From: Propionibacteriales bacterium
GTDB lineage: Bacteria; Actinomycetota; Actinomycetes; Propionibacteriales; Nocardioidaceae
Assembly (NCBI GenBank): GCA_026392455.1
Contig: JAPLCB010000005.1
Location: 1-55,822 of the forward strand
Length of the DNA: 55,822 nt
Direction of reading: 5' to 3'
This document shows, in pieces, positions 1 to 13,237 of the stretch. Below the pieces are notes generated by a model. It was not told where the DNA came from and made no database searches. It saw only the letters and a list, made by a program, of their open reading frames with translations. Within the stretch, counting starts at the first letter, position 1. Every line of letters starts with the position of its first letter. The translations under genes and the position numbers were made by a program.

Positions 1-410
<410 letters not shown>

Positions 411-482
411 AATCTAGCTGACAGACCACCGAAGTGCTCTGCCAAATCTCATAGATGTTTCTCCTGGCAAGAGACCGAATCG

Positions 483-500
483 CCGACATTTTATTGTCGG
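483..500 (-). other. rrn leader stem-loop
   Basis: A perfect six-base inverted repeat (CCGACA, six-base AT loop, TGTCGG) sits in the transcribed leader about 70-90 bases upstream of mature 16S. Such leader hairpins are usually part of pre-rRNA folding or RNase III processing; that role here is inference. The flanking leader 411-600 holds no gene. Confidence 0.5.
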
Positions 501-600
501 AATCATCGTTTCTTACCAAAGGAATCCGTCGACCATTAACGCCCGGCGAACCGGACGAAACAGTCAGACGGGTATCAAACTAATTCGTCGACTTTTGGCA

Positions 601-622
601 CACTGTTGAGTTCTCAAGGATC
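601..622 (-). promoter_or_regulatory. conserved rrn leader (boxA-like antitermination) motif
   Basis: On the minus strand this reads GATCCTTGAGAACTCAACAG, the motif found in actinobacterial rrn leaders and spacers and usually interpreted as the NusB/S10-binding antitermination region. It lies between promoter P2 (674-702) and the 16S 5' end, as expected for a transcribed leader. The call rests on remembered consensus, not an alignment. Confidence 0.6.
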
Positions 623-673
623 AAGCGCGCACCGGAGCCGGGTCTCTCGACCTGCTCGGGGGCAACCTGGTGA

Positions 674-702
674 AACTTACCGGTCTTGGCTTGCCGAGTC
701 AA
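674..702 (-). promoter_or_regulatory. rrn promoter P2 (proximal)
   Basis: Minus strand: -35 TTGACT (697-702), exactly 17 bases, -10 TAAGTT (674-679). This is a good housekeeping-sigma match about 265 bases upstream of 16S and upstream of the boxA-like leader motif. Confidence 0.7.
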
Positions 703-877
703 ATCGGCTTCTTGGCCCGGTTCCCTTGCGCCGGTCTGTTCCGATCAGCTGGTCAGTGGCCGCTAGTGCGCGCACACCTTCCGACTCGTTGGAACTGAGT
801 TGCAAGGGGGGTGGTCTTCCCGGGCCGGCCACCCAGCCTCTCGGCTTTGTGTCCCGCCGCTCGGGGCGACATGGAGA

Positions 878-906
878 ACATTATGGGTCTGTTTCGGTTC
901 CGTCAA
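878..906 (-). promoter_or_regulatory. rrn promoter P1 (distal)
   Basis: Minus strand: -35 TTGACG (901-906), 17-base spacer, -10 TAATGT (878-883). It is the best sigma-70-type promoter in the region, about 470 bases upstream of 16S. With P2 it makes a tandem rrn promoter pair. The rest of the gene-free stretch 623-1030 shows no other convincing feature. Confidence 0.75.
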
Positions 907-1030
907 ATCGAGTCGGTGTGGCCCGGGCCACATTCTGTCTTGTCGCAGGTCAGAGGCGGTTTTCTGGTTCCTGCTCAGTGCCGTGCTTGCCGGCGGCGGC
1001 CCGATTCGAGCGTCCGGCGGTCGGTACGAA

Positions 1031-2077
1031 CTACAGCGCGGTCGTTCCGGTTCGAGGCGCCAGCAGACCCCGAGATTCCCTCGGAGTGGCACATCCGGAC
1101 AGCACCAAGGCTTCCGCCAGCTCCTCGGCCAGGTCCGAAAAAAGTCGACGGACCCCTTCCTCGGAGGCGCAGGCGAGGGCGAACAGGGGTGGTCGGCCCA
1201 GAAAGATGCCGCTCGCGCCGAGCGCAAGAGCGATCAGCGCATCGATTCCGCTGCGCACTCCCCCGTCGACGTACACCGGAACGGCTCCCCCGATCCGCTC
1301 GACCACGGCACCCAGCACGTCGGCGGTCGCTACCGCCGCATCAAGCTGACGTCCGCCGTGGTTCGAGACCCACACGGCAGCAGCACCCGCAATCACCGCC
1401 GCAGCGGCTGCCTCGGGGCGGAGCACGCCCTTGACCACGACCGGCAACCCGGTCAGGTCGCGGAGCCAGCCGATGTCCGCCGGCCCCAGGTTCTGTGCCT
1501 TTGGCGCGTCAGCCGCGGTTCCGAGGTTGGCGCGGACCCACGCCGCGGGCGTGCTGCGCCAGACAGCTCCCTGGTCGTACTTGGTCGCGACCACCGGGGT
1601 GTCCACGGTGAGCACCACCGCCCGTGCGCCCGCCTCCACCGCCGCCGCGAGCATCGGCACCGCGAGACTCCGATCGGCCGGGAGGTAGGCCTGCAACCAC
1701 CAGTTCGCGCCCGTGGCCCCGATGTCGGCAAAGGAGGCGGTCGCGTTGCTGGAGACGACCACCGGCACGCCGCTGGATCGCGCTGCCGCCGCCATGGTCA
1801 CCTCACCCCCGGGATCCGCAGCTCTCTGCAGCGTCGTCGGAGCGATCCCGAACGGCGATGTCGCGGTCCACCCGAGAAAGTCGGTCGCCAGGTCCGGGTC
1901 ACGGACGTCGGCGAAGATCCGGGGGGCCACCTTGAACCGGGTCCACGCTCCTCGGGCCTCGGCCGCCGCGACACTGTCGCGCGCGCCCTGCATGTAGTAG
2001 CGAAACACCTCGGGCGGCAGCGTCCTGCGCGCCTGCTCCTCGAGCGACGCGAGCCAGGTGAGGCCGGGACCGGTCAT
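1031..2077 (-). CDS. FMN-dependent alpha-hydroxy-acid dehydrogenase/oxidase
   Basis: A 348-residue member of the LldD/glycolate-oxidase family, which uses FMN to oxidise alpha-hydroxy acids such as L-lactate to 2-oxo acids. Visible signatures: the N-terminal YYMQGARD region (about 27-34), the FMN-binding lysine in VVVKGVL (K216), the active-site block SNHGGRQLD with the proton-abstracting H240 and substrate-binding R243, and the phosphate-binding VDGGVRSGIDALIALALGA near 270-288. No signal peptide or TM segment. The ATG overlaps the tyrS stop by one base (TGATG), so translation is probably coupled to tyrS, an odd functional pairing. The exact substrate (lactate, mandelate, other) cannot be read from sequence. 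Confidence 0.85.
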   Translation of the reverse strand: MTGPGLTWLASLEEQARRTLPPEVFRYYMQGARDSVAAAEARGAWTRFKVAPRIFADVRDPDLATDFLGWTATSPFGIAPTTLQRAADPGGEVTMAAAARSSGVPVVVSSNATASFADIGATGANWWLQAYLPADRSLAVPMLAAAVEAGARAVVLTVDTPVVATKYDQGAVWRSTPAAWVRANLGTAADAPKAQNLGPADIGWLRDLTGLPVVVKGVLRPEAAAAAVIAGAAAVWVSNHGGRQLDAAVATADVLGAVVERIGGAVPVYVDGGVRSGIDALIALALGASGIFLGRPPLFALACASEEGVRRLFSDLAEELAEALVLSGCATPRESRGLLAPRTGTTAL

Positions 2078-3339
2078 CAGCCGAGCTGGACCCCGGCGAG
2101 ATTGCGCTTGCCGCGGCGGAGCACGAGCCAGTTCCCGGCGACCAGGTCGTCGGGTCCCGGGACCAGGTCGGGGTCCGTGACCCGTTCGTTGTTGAGGTAG
2201 GCGCCGCCCTCGTTGATCGTCCGCCGGGCGTCGCCCTTGCTCTTCACCAGACCTGTCTCGACCAGGAGGTCCACGTACGACGTACCGGCCGGCGCCCGGA
2301 CCGAGCCGGCCTCGCTCAACGCGGCTCCGAGCGTCCCCGGGTCGAGATCACGCAGGTCCGCCCCGCCGAAGAGCGCGGCGGCGGCCGCCTTGGCGTTCTC
2401 GGTCTCCGCGGCACCGTGCACCAGGGTCGTCACCGCGTCGGCCAGCGCTTTCTGACCCGCCCGCAGGAACGGCTTCTCGGCGGTCTGCGCCTCGAGGTCC
2501 TCGATCTCGTCGCGACCCAGGAAGGTGAACACCCGGAGCAGCTCACCGAGCTTGGCGTCCTCGGCGTTCAGCCAGAACTGGTGGAACGCGTACGGGGAGA
2601 GCATCTCGGGATCCAGCCAGAGGGCGCCGCCCTCGGTCTTGCCGTACTTGGTGCCGTCGGACTTCGTGATCAGGGGTGTCGCGAACGCGTGCGCCTTGCC
2701 GCCCTCGGCCCGGCGTACCAGCTCGACGCCCCCGGTCAGGTTGCCCCACTGGTCGGACCCACCGAACTGGAGCGTGACGCCGTACTGGCGGAAGAGCTCC
2801 AGGAAGTCCATCGACTGGAGCAGGATGTAGCTGAACTCGGTGTAGCTGATCCCGGCTTCGAGCCGCGACTTCACCACGTCGCGGGCCAGCATCCGGTTGA
2901 CCGGGAAGTGCTTCCCGATGTCGCGGAGGAAGTCGATGGTCGAGAGCGACGCGGTCCAGTCGTAGTTGTTGACCATCGTCGCCGCGTTGGGCCCGTCGAA
3001 CGACAGGTACGGCTCGATCTGCCCGCGCACCCGGTCCACCCACTCCTTGACGGTGTCCAAGGAGTTCAGCGAGCGCTCGCCGGAGTCGCGCGGATCGCCG
3101 ATCATCCCGGTGGCACCGCCGACCAGGGCAAACGGCGTGTGCCCGGCCTCCTGGAGGCGCCGCGCGGTCAGGATCTGCACCAGGTTCCCCATGTGCAGGC
3201 TCGGCGCCGTCGGGTCGAAGCCCACGTAGAACCGCACGCTCCCGGCCGTCAGCGCAGCACGCAGCGCATCGAGGTCGGTGGAGTGGGCGATCAGGCCCCG
3301 CCACTCGAGGTCGTCGAGGAGGTGTGGGTCAACAGTCAC
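2077..3339 (-). CDS. tyrS: tyrosyl-tRNA synthetase
   Basis: 420 residues, normal for bacterial TyrRS. It charges tRNA-Tyr. The class I signatures are HMGN (HIGH variant, near residue 48) and KYGKT (KMSKS variant, near 229), with the S4 RNA-binding domain at the C terminus (roughly 350-415: SYVDLLVETGLVKSKGDARRTINEGGAYLNN). The start is GTG at 3337-3339, giving MTVDPHLLDDLEWRGL. No T-box-like leader is seen; the upstream gap of about 84 bases contains a dispersed palindromic repeat. Downstream the hydroxy-acid oxidase overlaps by one base. Confidence 0.97.
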   Translation of the reverse strand: MTVDPHLLDDLEWRGLIAHSTDLDALRAALTAGSVRFYVGFDPTAPSLHMGNLVQILTARRLQEAGHTPFALVGGATGMIGDPRDSGERSLNSLDTVKEWVDRVRGQIEPYLSFDGPNAATMVNNYDWTASLSTIDFLRDIGKHFPVNRMLARDVVKSRLEAGISYTEFSYILLQSMDFLELFRQYGVTLQFGGSDQWGNLTGGVELVRRAEGGKAHAFATPLITKSDGTKYGKTEGGALWLDPEMLSPYAFHQFWLNAEDAKLGELLRVFTFLGRDEIEDLEAQTAEKPFLRAGQKALADAVTTLVHGAAETENAKAAAAALFGGADLRDLDPGTLGAALSEAGSVRAPAGTSYVDLLVETGLVKSKGDARRTINEGGAYLNNERVTDPDLVPGPDDLVAGNWLVLRRGKRNLAGVQLG

Positions 3340-3379
3340 GGGGCAAGCCTGCCGTACCCGGCGCCGCCAGGACGAACCG

Positions 3380-3417
3380 GGTTTCGAGACGGTTGCTGCG
3401 CAACCTCCTCAACCAGC
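3380..3417 (-). repeat. REP-like palindromic element, family 1 (diverged copy)
   Basis: On the minus strand it reads GCTGGTTGAGG, then a GTTGC...GCAAC stem, then CTCGAAACC. The same ends occur at 6839-6880 and in the 54707-54912 array. It fills the gap between the dehydrogenase stop (3424) and the tyrS start. Confidence 0.75.
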
Positions 3418-3423
3418 GGGAAA

Positions 3424-4977
3424 TCAGCGGATCCCGAGCTTGCGCATGAACCGCAGGCCCTTGACCGTCTTGTCGACCTGTGCGGTCCAGTCGGTGTCCG
3501 GCGGGTTGGACAGCACCTGCTTCTTCAGCACCGCGACGTTCTGGACGTCGGTGTACTTGAGCATGCCGGCGTCGCCGTGACGACTCCCGAGGCCCGAGAT
3601 CTTGAAGCCTCCCGAGGTGCTCTTCTTCGACGCGTACGACGCCGCCAGGCCGTCGTTGATGTTGATGTTGCCGGCCTCGATCCGACGCCCCACGGCCTCG
3701 GCTGCCTTGAGGTCGCCGCCCCAGACGCTGGCGTTCAGGCCGTACTCGGTGTCGTTGGCCAGTGCGACGGCCTCGTCGACGGTCTTGTAGGTGTAGATCG
3801 AGGTGACCGGTCCGAACGTCTCCATCTTCGCCAGGATCATGTCGGGGGTGATGTCGGTCAGCACGGTCGGCTCGTAGAACGCCGGACCGAGGTCGGGCCG
3901 AGCCTTGCCCCCGGTGAGGACCGTCGCGCCCTTCGACACCGCGTCGTCCACGTGGGACTCGATCCGCTCGCGCTGGGCGACCGACACCAGCGAACCCATG
4001 TCGGGGCTGAAGTCGTAGGTCGCATCGACGTGGATCTGCTGAGCCGCCTGCACGAAGCGCTGGGTGAACTCGTCCTTCCGCTTCTCCGAGACGTAGATCC
4101 GCTCGATGTGCATGCACGCCTGACCGGTGTTCAGGAAGGCCGCCATGATCGTGCCGGGGATGACCTCGTCGAGGTTCGCGTCGTCCAGGACGATCAGCGG
4201 GTTCTTGCCGCCGAGCTCCAGGGTGCACGCGGTGAGGTTCTGCCCGGCCTGGGCGCCGATGGTCCGGCCGGTCGCGGACGAGCCGGTGAACATCACGTAG
4301 TCGGCGTTGTCGACGATGGTCGGACCGATGTCCGGGCCCTCGCCGCAGACGATCTGGATCAGCCCGGCCGGCAGACCGGCTTCGTAGAGGAGCCCGACGC
4401 CGTACGCGACGTTCAGGGTGGACTTGTTGTCAGGCTTGAGGACGACGCCGTTGCCCGCGATCAGCGCCGGCATCGCGTCCGAGAGGCTGGTGGCGAACGG
4501 GAAGTTCCACGGGGAGATCAGCCCGACGACGCCCTTGGGCAGCCGCACCTCGGTCGACGTGGACACGAGCGGGACGACACCCCCGTGCTTCTTCTCCTTG
4601 AGGATCCGCGGCGCCGCCTTGATGTAGTGGCTGGTCACCATCAGCACGTCGCAGGTCTCTTCGAACGCCATCCGGCGGGCCTTGCCGGTCTCGACCTGCA
4701 TCAGGTCGGCGATGATCAGGCCGTTGGCGAGCAACAGCTCGTGGAACGCCTTCATCACGTCGATGCGCTTCTTCAGCGGCCAGGACGCCCACACCGCCTG
4801 GGCCTTGCGGGACACGGCGTACGCGGTCTCGACGTCCTCGGGACTCGACTGCGGCAGGTCGAGCACCTTGTCGCCGGTGTAGACCTCGGTGAGCTCGTAG
4901 GTGCGCCCGCTGGTGGAGACCACCATGCCGGTCAGCCGGGCGAGCAGTTCGGGCGTGAGGGAAGACGGCAGAGTCAT
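3424..4977 (-). CDS. gabD2: succinate-semialdehyde dehydrogenase (GabD2-type)
   Basis: 517-residue NAD(P)-dependent aldehyde dehydrogenase oxidising succinic semialdehyde to succinate, linking GABA or 2-oxoglutarate breakdown to the TCA cycle. Family marks: [20 protein letters not shown] (coenzyme loop), the catalytic Glu in LELGGKNP and the catalytic Cys in [14 protein letters not shown]. Overall it resembles the mycobacterial GabD2 protein as I remember it, including EVYTGDKV near the N terminus. The start is the ATG at 4977, not an upstream in-frame one, because a promoter (4984-5012) places the probable transcription start on this ATG, i.e. a leaderless mRNA. A KstR-like dyad overlaps the promoter. 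Divergent from the YjbR-family gene. Confidence 0.9.
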   Translation of the reverse strand: MTLPSSLTPELLARLTGMVVSTSGRTYELTEVYTGDKVLDLPQSSPEDVETAYAVSRKAQAVWASWPLKKRIDVMKAFHELLLANGLIIADLMQVETGKARRMAFEETCDVLMVTSHYIKAAPRILKEKKHGGVVPLVSTSTEVRLPKGVVGLISPWNFPFATSLSDAMPALIAGNGVVLKPDNKSTLNVAYGVGLLYEAGLPAGLIQIVCGEGPDIGPTIVDNADYVMFTGSSATGRTIGAQAGQNLTACTLELGGKNPLIVLDDANLDEVIPGTIMAAFLNTGQACMHIERIYVSEKRKDEFTQRFVQAAQQIHVDATYDFSPDMGSLVSVAQRERIESHVDDAVSKGATVLTGGKARPDLGPAFYEPTVLTDITPDMILAKMETFGPVTSIYTYKTVDEAVALANDTEYGLNASVWGGDLKAAEAVGRRIEAGNININDGLAASYASKKSTSGGFKISGLGSRHGDAGMLKYTDVQNVAVLKKQVLSNPPDTDWTAQVDKTVKGLRFMRKLGIR

Positions 4978-4983
4978 GGAGAA

Positions 4984-5012
4984 ACTGTAACGCGTTCTAG
5001 TTCCGTTGTCAG
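4984..5012 (-). promoter_or_regulatory. gabD2 promoter with an overlapping KstR/TetR-type operator
   Basis: Minus strand: -35 CTGACA (5007-5012), 17 bases, -10 TACAGT (4984-4989), then six bases to the ATG at 4977. Bases 4986-4999 read TAGAACGCGTTACA on the minus strand, which fits TnnAACnnGTTnnA, the TetR-type dyad I know for mycobacterial KstR. It covers part of the -10 and the spacer, a position suited to repression. The regulator is not in the window. Confidence 0.6.
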
Positions 5013-5044
5013 GACCTCCTCGTCGGGCCTGGCATCGTGGACCC

Positions 5045-6885
<1,841 letters not shown>

Positions 6886-7422
6886 TCAGTGGTCGGGGTG
6901 CTCGCCGTTGGCGAGCGCGAGAAGTCGGGTGGCCAGGGCATCGCCGCCGAGCGGGTCCCGGGAGATCACCAGGACGGTGTCGTCGCCGGCGATGGTGCCG
7001 AGGACCGCTCCCAGCTCTGCCTTGTCCAGCGCCGAGGCCAGGAAGTTCGCCGCGCCGGGCGGCGTGCGCAGGACCAGGAGGTTGGCCGACGCGTCGGCCG
7101 AGACCAGGAGCTCGGCGCAGAGGCGGGCCAGCCGGGCCTCCGACGCGGCGGACTCCCGGCCGACGACCGGGGTCCGGTCACCACCCTCGGCTGGCACGGC
7201 GTACACCAGCGAACCGGAGGAGAGTCGCACCTTGACCGCGTCCAGCTCCACCAGGTCGCGCGACAGTGTTGCCTGGGTGACGTGGACACCGGCATCGACC
7301 AGCAGGTCAGCCAGCTCGGTCTGCGACCGGACCTGCTCGGTGGCGAGAATCTCGATGATGCGTTGCTGGCGCGCGTTCTTGGTGAGCGGGATCTGAGGTT
7401 GCCCGTTGTTCCCGGCCGTCAT
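6886..7422 (-). CDS. argR: arginine repressor
   Basis: 178 residues, start ATG at 7422 overlapping the argF stop by four bases (ATGA); an in-frame extension further upstream lies inside argF and is rejected. ArgR is a hexameric arginine-dependent repressor. The N-terminal winged helix-turn-helix is visible as [28 protein letters not shown] (residues about 34-61); the C-terminal oligomerisation/arginine-binding domain ends in [15 protein letters not shown] (about 140-155). It probably autoregulates the operon through the ARG box upstream of argC (13133-13148). Confidence 0.95.
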   Translation of the reverse strand: MTAGNNGQPQIPLTKNARQQRIIEILATEQVRSQTELADLLVDAGVHVTQATLSRDLVELDAVKVRLSSGSLVYAVPAEGGDRTPVVGRESAASEARLARLCAELLVSADASANLLVLRTPPGAANFLASALDKAELGAVLGTIAGDDTVLVISRDPLGGDALATRLLALANGEHPDH

Positions 7423-8345
7423 CGGGTCAACCAGGTGATGATCGCCTTCTGGGCGTGCCGACGGTTCTCGGCCTCGTCCCAGATCACGCTCTGCGGACCG
7501 TCGAGGACCCCGGCACTGATCTCCTTGCCGCGGTAGGCAGGCAAGCAGTGCAGCACGATCGCGTCGTCCGCACCGCGGGCGAGGAGGTCCTCGTTCAGCT
7601 GCCACGGGCGGAAGACCTCGGCGCGGTCGGACGACTCGGCTTCCTTGCCCATCGAGATCCAGGTGTCGGTGATCAGGACGTCGGCACCCTCGGAGGCAGC
7701 CTCCGGGTCCAGCACGATCTCCGCGCTCCCGCCGGTCCCGGCGGCGATCGCCCGAGCTCGGGCGAGGATCTCGGGGTCCGGCTGGAAGCCGTCCGGCCCG
7801 CTGACCCGGACGTGCATGCCGGCCGCCGCGCCGGAGAGCAGGTACGAGTGCCCCATGTTGCAGGCCGCATCGCCGAGGAACGTCATCGTCAGACCAGCCA
7901 GGCCCCCCGGCCGGTCACCCTTGTGCTCCCGGATGGTCAGCAGGTCGGCCAGCGTCTGGCACGGGTGGAACTGGTCGGTCAACGCGTTCACGACCGGGAC
8001 GCCGGCGTACGCAGCCATCTCGTCGATCCTGGACTGGTCGTGGGTACGCCACACGATCAGGCTGGCCTGCCGGCCGAGGACCCGGGCGACGTCGGCGATC
8101 GACTCGCGGGTGCCGATCTGGGCCAGGTTGCCGTCGACGACCATCGGGTTCCCGCCGAGCTCGGCGATGCCGGCGACGAACGAGGCCTGGGTGCGCAGGG
8201 TCGGCTTGTCGAAGATGATCGCGACCGTCTGCGGGCCCTCGAGCGGCTTGTGGGCGTACGGCGCGGCCTTCAGCTCCGCGGCGAGGTCAAGGACCTCGAC
8301 CAGCTCGGCCGGCGTCAGGTCGTCGTCACGCAGGAAGTGCCTCAT
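7419..8345 (-). CDS. argF: ornithine carbamoyltransferase
   Basis: 308 residues. Converts ornithine and carbamoyl phosphate to citrulline. Conserved parts: [10 protein letters not shown] start, [13 protein letters not shown] (carbamoyl-phosphate/active site), DTWISMG loop, and [11 protein letters not shown]. The carbamoyl-phosphate motif normally written STRTR reads TLRTQ here ([11 protein letters not shown], about residues 46-56), keeping the central Arg-Thr but losing Ser and the last Arg. The rest of the protein is so close to actinobacterial ArgF that the family call is safe. Coupled to argD by a four-base overlap. Confidence 0.95.
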   Translation of the reverse strand: MRHFLRDDDLTPAELVEVLDLAAELKAAPYAHKPLEGPQTVAIIFDKPTLRTQASFVAGIAELGGNPMVVDGNLAQIGTRESIADVARVLGRQASLIVWRTHDQSRIDEMAAYAGVPVVNALTDQFHPCQTLADLLTIREHKGDRPGGLAGLTMTFLGDAACNMGHSYLLSGAAAGMHVRVSGPDGFQPDPEILARARAIAAGTGGSAEIVLDPEAASEGADVLITDTWISMGKEAESSDRAEVFRPWQLNEDLLARGADDAIVLHCLPAYRGKEISAGVLDGPQSVIWDEAENRRHAQKAIITWLTR

Positions 8346-9544
8346 CGTTCGCCTCCGAAAGCCGTGTCGAGCAGGCTGGGCCAGACGGCCAGGAACGCTG
8401 CAGCGTCCTCGTCGGTGAGGACCAGCGGCGGCGCCAGCCGGATCCGTTCAGGGGTGGGCGCGTTGATGATGAACCCGGCAGCCTGGGCCGCCGCGCCGAC
8501 CTCAGCGCTGACGGGCCCACTCAGCGTCAGGCCGATCAGGAGTCCCTCGCCGCGCACCTCGACCACCCGTGGATCCGCTGCCAGACCGTCGCGGATCTTC
8601 TGGCCGAGCACCACGGTGCGCTCCAGGAGGCCCTCGGCCTCGATCGTGGCGATCACCGCGAGTGCGGCGCCACAGGCCACCGGGTTGCCGCCGAAGGTGG
8701 TGCCGTGGTTGCCCGGCTCGAGCAGTGCTCCCGCTGGTCCCAGCGCGATGCAGGCACCGATCGGGATGCCACCGCCGAGGCCCTTGGCCACGGTGACCAG
8801 GTCGGGGGCGACGTCGGGCTCCGTCGCTGCCGCGAACCAGGCACCGGTCCTGCCGATCCCGGTCTGGATCTCGTCGAGCCAGAGCAGCGCCCCGCGCTCG
8901 CGGGTGATCCGACGGGCCGCAGCGAGGTACCCGTCCGGCGGGACCAGGACACCGGCCTCGCCCTGCATCGGTTCCAGGATCACCGCAGCGGTCTGGTCGG
9001 TCACCGCCGCGGCGAGCGCGTCGGCGTCGCCGTAGGGAACGAAGGTGACGTCGCCGGGCAGCGGCTCGAACGGCTCGCGGTAGGCGGCCTTGGCGGTGAG
9101 CGCGAGCGCGCCCATCGTCCGGCCGTGGAAGGAGTTCTCGGCCGCCACGACGTGCGTCCGCCCGGTACGCCGGGTGATCTTGAAGCCCGCCTCGTTCGCC
9201 TCGGTGCCGGAGTTGGTGAAGAAGACCCGACCGGGGCGCTCGGCAGTCGCACCGACCAGCTCGAGGAGCTTCTCGGCGAGCCCGACCTGCTGCGGCGAGG
9301 TGAAGAAGTTCGAGATGTGGCCCAGCGTCTGCATCTGCTCGGTCACCGCGGCCACCAGGGCCGGGTGGCCGTGACCCAGCGCGTTCACGGCGATACCGCC
9401 GAGCAGGTCGACGTACTCGCGGCCGTCCTCGTCCCAGACGTGGGCGCCGGAACCGCGCACCAGCGCGAGCTTCGGCTCGCCGAACGTGTTCATCAGGGCG
9501 CCCGCGTACCGGGCCTTGAGGTCGGGGTGAGTCGGGTCTGTCAT
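8342..9544 (-). CDS. argD: acetylornithine aminotransferase
   Basis: 400-residue class III PLP aminotransferase. It makes N-acetylornithine from N-acetylglutamate 5-semialdehyde and glutamate. Visible: [17 protein letters not shown] (PLP phosphate cup), [22 protein letters not shown] with the PLP-contacting Asp, and the Schiff-base lysine in [14 protein letters not shown]. The ATG overlaps the argB stop by four bases and its own stop overlaps argF. Confidence 0.96.
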   Translation of the reverse strand: MTDPTHPDLKARYAGALMNTFGEPKLALVRGSGAHVWDEDGREYVDLLGGIAVNALGHGHPALVAAVTEQMQTLGHISNFFTSPQQVGLAEKLLELVGATAERPGRVFFTNSGTEANEAGFKITRRTGRTHVVAAENSFHGRTMGALALTAKAAYREPFEPLPGDVTFVPYGDADALAAAVTDQTAAVILEPMQGEAGVLVPPDGYLAAARRITRERGALLWLDEIQTGIGRTGAWFAAATEPDVAPDLVTVAKGLGGGIPIGACIALGPAGALLEPGNHGTTFGGNPVACGAALAVIATIEAEGLLERTVVLGQKIRDGLAADPRVVEVRGEGLLIGLTLSGPVSAEVGAAAQAAGFIINAPTPERIRLAPPLVLTDEDAAAFLAVWPSLLDTAFGGER

Positions 9545-10485
9545 GAGGTCGCCTTCGCCTTCCTGATCTTGGTGACCACACCCGGGATCACCTGGGTGCC
9601 GACGCCCTCGTCGGTGAAGAGCTCGAGCAGCACGGCGTGCGGCTCACGACCGTCGACCACGGTCGCCCGCGGGACTCCCCCGTTCAACGCGTCGAGGCAG
9701 GCCTGCATCTTCGGGACCATGCCGCTCTCCAGGGAGGGCATCAGGTCGGCCAGTGCGGCAGGGCTGATCTCCCCGATGACGTCGTCGCTGTTGCCGTAGT
9801 CGCGGTAGAGCCCCTCGACATCGGTCAGCACCAGCAGCTTCTCGGCGCCGAGCGCTGCGGCGAGCGCGGCCGCCGCCGTGTCGGCGTTGACGTTGTGCAC
9901 GGCACCGTCCTCGTCCGGCGCGACCGAGGAGATCACCGGGATCCGGCCGGCCTCGATGACGTCCTGGACTGCTTCGGGGCGCACCGAGGCGACCTCGCCG
10001 ACCAGGCCGAGGTCGACCTCCTCGCCGTCGATGATCACGTTCGTGCGCTTGGCGGTGAAGAGGCCGCCGTCCTCGCCGGACAGGCCGACCGCGAGCGGAC
10101 CGTGCTGGTTGATCAGGCCGACGAGCTCGCGCTGGACCTGCCCGACCAGGACCATCCGGACGACGTCCATCGCCTCGTCGGTGGTGACCCTCAGCCCGCC
10201 CTTGAACTCGCTCTTGATACCGAGCCGGTCGAGCATCTTGGAGATCTGCGGCCCACCGCCGTGGACGACGACCGGCTTGAAGCCGGCCATCCGCAGGAAC
10301 ACGATGTCCTCGGCGAACGCCTTCTTCAGCTCGTCGTCGACCATGGCGTTGCCGCCGTACTTCACCACCACGATCTTGCCGTGGTACGCCTTGAGCCAGG
10401 GCAGCGCCGCCGCCAGGGTCGCAGCCTTCGCAGGCTCGACCGCCGGGCGCATCTCGTTCTCGGTCACCGGGATCTTCTCGCTCAT
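9541..10485 (-). CDS. argB: acetylglutamate kinase
   Basis: 314 residues, amino-acid kinase fold. Phosphorylates N-acetylglutamate. Marks: [10 protein letters not shown] (ATP/phosphate-binding glycine loop, near 39-48), [11 protein letters not shown], and the nucleotide end [10 protein letters not shown]. An N-terminal helix of about 30 residues precedes the core, which in arginine-inhibited hexameric kinases forms the interlaced dimer; feedback control by arginine is therefore likely but inferred. Four-base overlaps with argJ and argD. Confidence 0.96.
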   Translation of the reverse strand: MSEKIPVTENEMRPAVEPAKAATLAAALPWLKAYHGKIVVVKYGGNAMVDDELKKAFAEDIVFLRMAGFKPVVVHGGGPQISKMLDRLGIKSEFKGGLRVTTDEAMDVVRMVLVGQVQRELVGLINQHGPLAVGLSGEDGGLFTAKRTNVIIDGEEVDLGLVGEVASVRPEAVQDVIEAGRIPVISSVAPDEDGAVHNVNADTAAAALAAALGAEKLLVLTDVEGLYRDYGNSDDVIGEISPAALADLMPSLESGMVPKMQACLDALNGGVPRATVVDGREPHAVLLELFTDEGVGTQVIPGVVTKIRKAKATS

Positions 10486-11633
10486 GAGGAGTACGCGCTG
10501 TTCTCGTGGACGTAGGCGTGGGTCAGGTCGTTGGTCCAGACGGTAGCCCGCTGCGACCCGGCCTTCAGGTCGATCGTGACGGTCACCTCGCGGCCCTCGA
10601 GGTCGACCCCGGCGGGGTCCTCGGCCGGTGTCGACTGCTTGCAGACCCAGACGCCGTTCATGGCCACGTCGAGGTCCGCCGGGTCGAAGGCGGCCGCGGT
10701 GGTGCCGACGCTGGCCAGGACCCGGCCCCAGTTCGGGTCACGACCGAAGACGGCAGCCTTGAAGAGGTTGCTGCGGGCCACGCTGCGACCGACCTCGACG
10801 GCGTCGTCCTCGGAGGCGGCGTTGAGGACGGTGATCGCGATCTCGTGGTCGGCCCCCTCGGCGTCCTTCAGCAGCTGCATCGCCAGGTCGGTGCAGACCT
10901 GGGTCAGGGCGTGCGTGAAGTCGTCGGCCGTCGGCGTGATGCCGCTGGCGCCGCTGGCCATCACGGTGACCGTGTCGTTGGTCGACATGCAGCCGTCCGA
11001 GTCGAGCCGGTCGAAGGAGACCCGGGTGGCAGCCCGCAGCGCGACGTCCAGCTCGGCTGCCGGGACGGCTGCGTCGGTGGTGATGACCACCAGCATCGTG
11101 GCGAGCTGCGGGGCGAGCATGCCCGCCCCCTTGGCCATCCCGCCGATGCTCCAGCCCGCCCCCTCGACGACGACCTGCTTGGACACGGTGTCGGTGGTCA
11201 TGATCGCGGCGGCAGCATCAGCGCCGCCGTCGGGACTCAGGCTGGCGACAGCGGAATCCACCCCGTCCAGCAGGTTCTGCCGCGGGTTGACCAGGCCGAT
11301 CAGGCCGGTCGAGCAGACCACGACGTCGATCGCGCCGATCCCGAGACCGCCGGCGACCTGTTCAGCGACGGCGTGGGTGGTCTGGAATCCCTCGGGCCCG
11401 GTGTAGCAGTTGGCGCCACCGGAGTTCAGGACGACCGCCTTGACGACACCGTCCTTGACGACCTCCTGGCTCCAGAGCACCGGGTTCGCCTTGCAGCGGT
11501 TGGCGGTGAACACGGTGGCCGAGTCGAACCTGGGGCCGGTGTTCACGACCAGGGCGAGGTCCTGGGCGCCGGTGGACTTCAGGCCGGCGGGGACGCCGGC
11601 AGCGGTGAAGCCGGCGGGGTGGGTCACGCTCAT
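10482..11633 (-). CDS. argJ: bifunctional ornithine acetyltransferase / N-acetylglutamate synthase
   Basis: 383 residues from the ATG at 11633 ([19 protein letters not shown]); an in-frame start 69 bases upstream would run into the ACT gene and lacks homologous sequence. ArgJ recycles the acetyl group between acetylornithine and glutamate. The self-cleavage site is clear: [14 protein letters not shown], where the Thr of ATML becomes the N-terminal nucleophile of the beta chain. Presence of argJ means the cyclic acetyl pathway. Eight bases separate it from the upstream ACT gene. Confidence 0.96.
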   Translation of the reverse strand: MSVTHPAGFTAAGVPAGLKSTGAQDLALVVNTGPRFDSATVFTANRCKANPVLWSQEVVKDGVVKAVVLNSGGANCYTGPEGFQTTHAVAEQVAGGLGIGAIDVVVCSTGLIGLVNPRQNLLDGVDSAVASLSPDGGADAAAAIMTTDTVSKQVVVEGAGWSIGGMAKGAGMLAPQLATMLVVITTDAAVPAAELDVALRAATRVSFDRLDSDGCMSTNDTVTVMASGASGITPTADDFTHALTQVCTDLAMQLLKDAEGADHEIAITVLNAASEDDAVEVGRSVARSNLFKAAVFGRDPNWGRVLASVGTTAAAFDPADLDVAMNGVWVCKQSTPAEDPAGVDLEGREVTVTIDLKAGSQRATVWTNDLTHAYVHENSAYSS

Positions 11634-11641
11634 GGGAGTTC

Positions 11642-13148
<1,507 letters not shown>

Positions 13149-13237
13149 GTTCTCGCTATGACGTGCCTCGCGCCGCGCGTCGCACGTCGGGCACTAAACT
13201 CAACGACTCCACCAGAGCCGAGCACCCAGGAACCCCG

